Source of the DNA: Metellina segmentata
Taxonomy: Eukaryota > Arthropoda > Arachnida > Araneae > Tetragnathidae
NCBI GenBank assembly: GCA_947359465.1
Contig: OX375872.1
Location: 125,314,337 to 125,378,336 of the forward strand
Direction of reading: 5' to 3'
DNA length: 64,000 nucleotides
Each line of letters starts with the position of its first letter. Positions within the stretch are counted from its first letter, which is position 1. Both the position numbers and the translations under genes were made by a program. This document shows, in pieces, positions 63,321-64,000 of this stretch. The notes below the pieces were generated by a model, which saw nothing but the letters and a program-made list of their open reading frames with translations, did not search any database and was not told the DNA's origin.

Positions 63321-64000
63321 TGGACCTAATTTCCCTGAGATGGAAATTTTTATAACATTTCCGTTTCCGTGCCACTCCATTCTGAATGAATGACCCGTCG
63401 CTCTCCTGGTAACTATGGTAACGCGATCCCCTTCCCAAATAATGATCCTCCATTTATCCGGTCCAACGTCTTACTTAGAGTGCCGGACAAAGATGGGTCC
63501 AGGCGCTATTTATTTGATGAAGTCTATTTATAAGGAAAGCATCCTTGTCCGTCATACCAAGATCCTGTGTGTGAGGAGAAAAGTCTTAAGTCATCGACTA
63601 TATCAATCTGTATGAGAGTGTATTTAAATGCGTAGGTTGCATTGGGAAGTATTTAAAAGGGCAAACGTGTGAAAATGTATTTCTTCAGGTACCTTTGGTT
63701 TTGCTTATTTCTTCGCGGTATATTAAGGGTATTTTAACAAAGCATCGAAATTTATTGAAAATACCTCATATTTTTTGTCATTGTTGGGCAATGTTTATTC
63801 TGACTAAAGATTTAAAACTGAAGAATAAAAAAATTATCATGACTAAGAGCAGCGATTGATTGGTTTTAGTCCTTGGACTTTCATGGGTTCTCCAAGTCGG
63901 CAAGTAAATGTGGGCCAGCTTTCTCCAAGACATTTTTGAAAAGCATTTGAATCACCTGTGATTGGGAAACTATTAGCCCAGTTCGAATAAAAGTTCCTCA
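63321..64000. other. Unassigned sequence to window end
   Basis: No exon or classified repeat seen. A 66-codon plus-strand ORF (63415-63615) has no recognisable domain. Confidence 0.3.

Noticed and set aside
1..64000. LINE or LTR reverse transcriptase, viral polymerase, or prokaryotic operon
   Set aside because: No YXDD-like RT block, integrase, capsid or polycistronic gene arrangement was found in the frames examined.

Overview
This window looks like a piece of a large, AT-rich, repeat-laden arthropod genome. The mix of Tc1/mariner, hAT and Mutator-like relics with tRNA-headed SINEs resembles spiders and other chelicerates; that placement is an inference, and no marker gene fixes the species. 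No prokaryotic-style gene, rRNA or CRISPR array was found, and no reverse-transcriptase ORF was seen.

The only host coding sequence I can support is two plus-strand exons of an ankyrin-repeat gene matching ANKRD50: exon A (24044-24454, four repeats) and exon B (36811-37311, five repeats). They join in phase 0 and keep the repeat order of the vertebrate protein. Each ends without start, stop or UTR, so the window lies wholly inside one gene: more than 24 kb of intron before A, a 12.4 kb intron between A and B, and more than 26 kb after B. Everything else is intronic repeat or unassigned sequence.

Layout. 0.3-5.3 kb: a ~290 bp satellite broken by two SINEs, a small MITE and a Tc1-like element that itself carries a foldback MITE. 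5.3-11 kb: a 44 bp tandem repeat, SINE fragments and two TTAA-type palindromic MITEs. 11.2-12.7 kb: three nested elements (mariner > MITE > Harbinger-like with a MADF ORF). 13-23 kb: SINE-2 copies, one split by a TA-flanked MITE, a Tc1 3' fragment, a foldback repeat, a deleted Mutator-like relic and a 40 bp minisatellite. 23.3-24.04 kb: a tandem array whose units resemble the splice acceptor of exon A. 24.6-26.0 kb: an almost intact Tc1 with disabling mutations. 26-31 kb: decayed tandem repeats, mariner relics and a hAT MITE inside a SINE. 31.65-34.39 kb: a transposon with ~555 bp inverted repeats. 34.8-35.7 kb: the same 40 bp minisatellite again. 37.3-64 kb: further minisatellites, hAT, pogo-like and mariner elements, SINE clusters, a perfect 35 bp-arm palindrome, a mariner foldback and a ~240 bp satellite.

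Functionally, the exons would contribute to a cytoplasmic ankyrin scaffold. Every transposase seen is broken (stop, frameshift, internal deletion or fragment), so mobile elements here are relics or non-autonomous copies. The most interesting material is structural: a TTAA-flanked palindromic MITE family, SINEs that share a body but carry different tRNA heads, the long-TIR element, and the acceptor-derived array.
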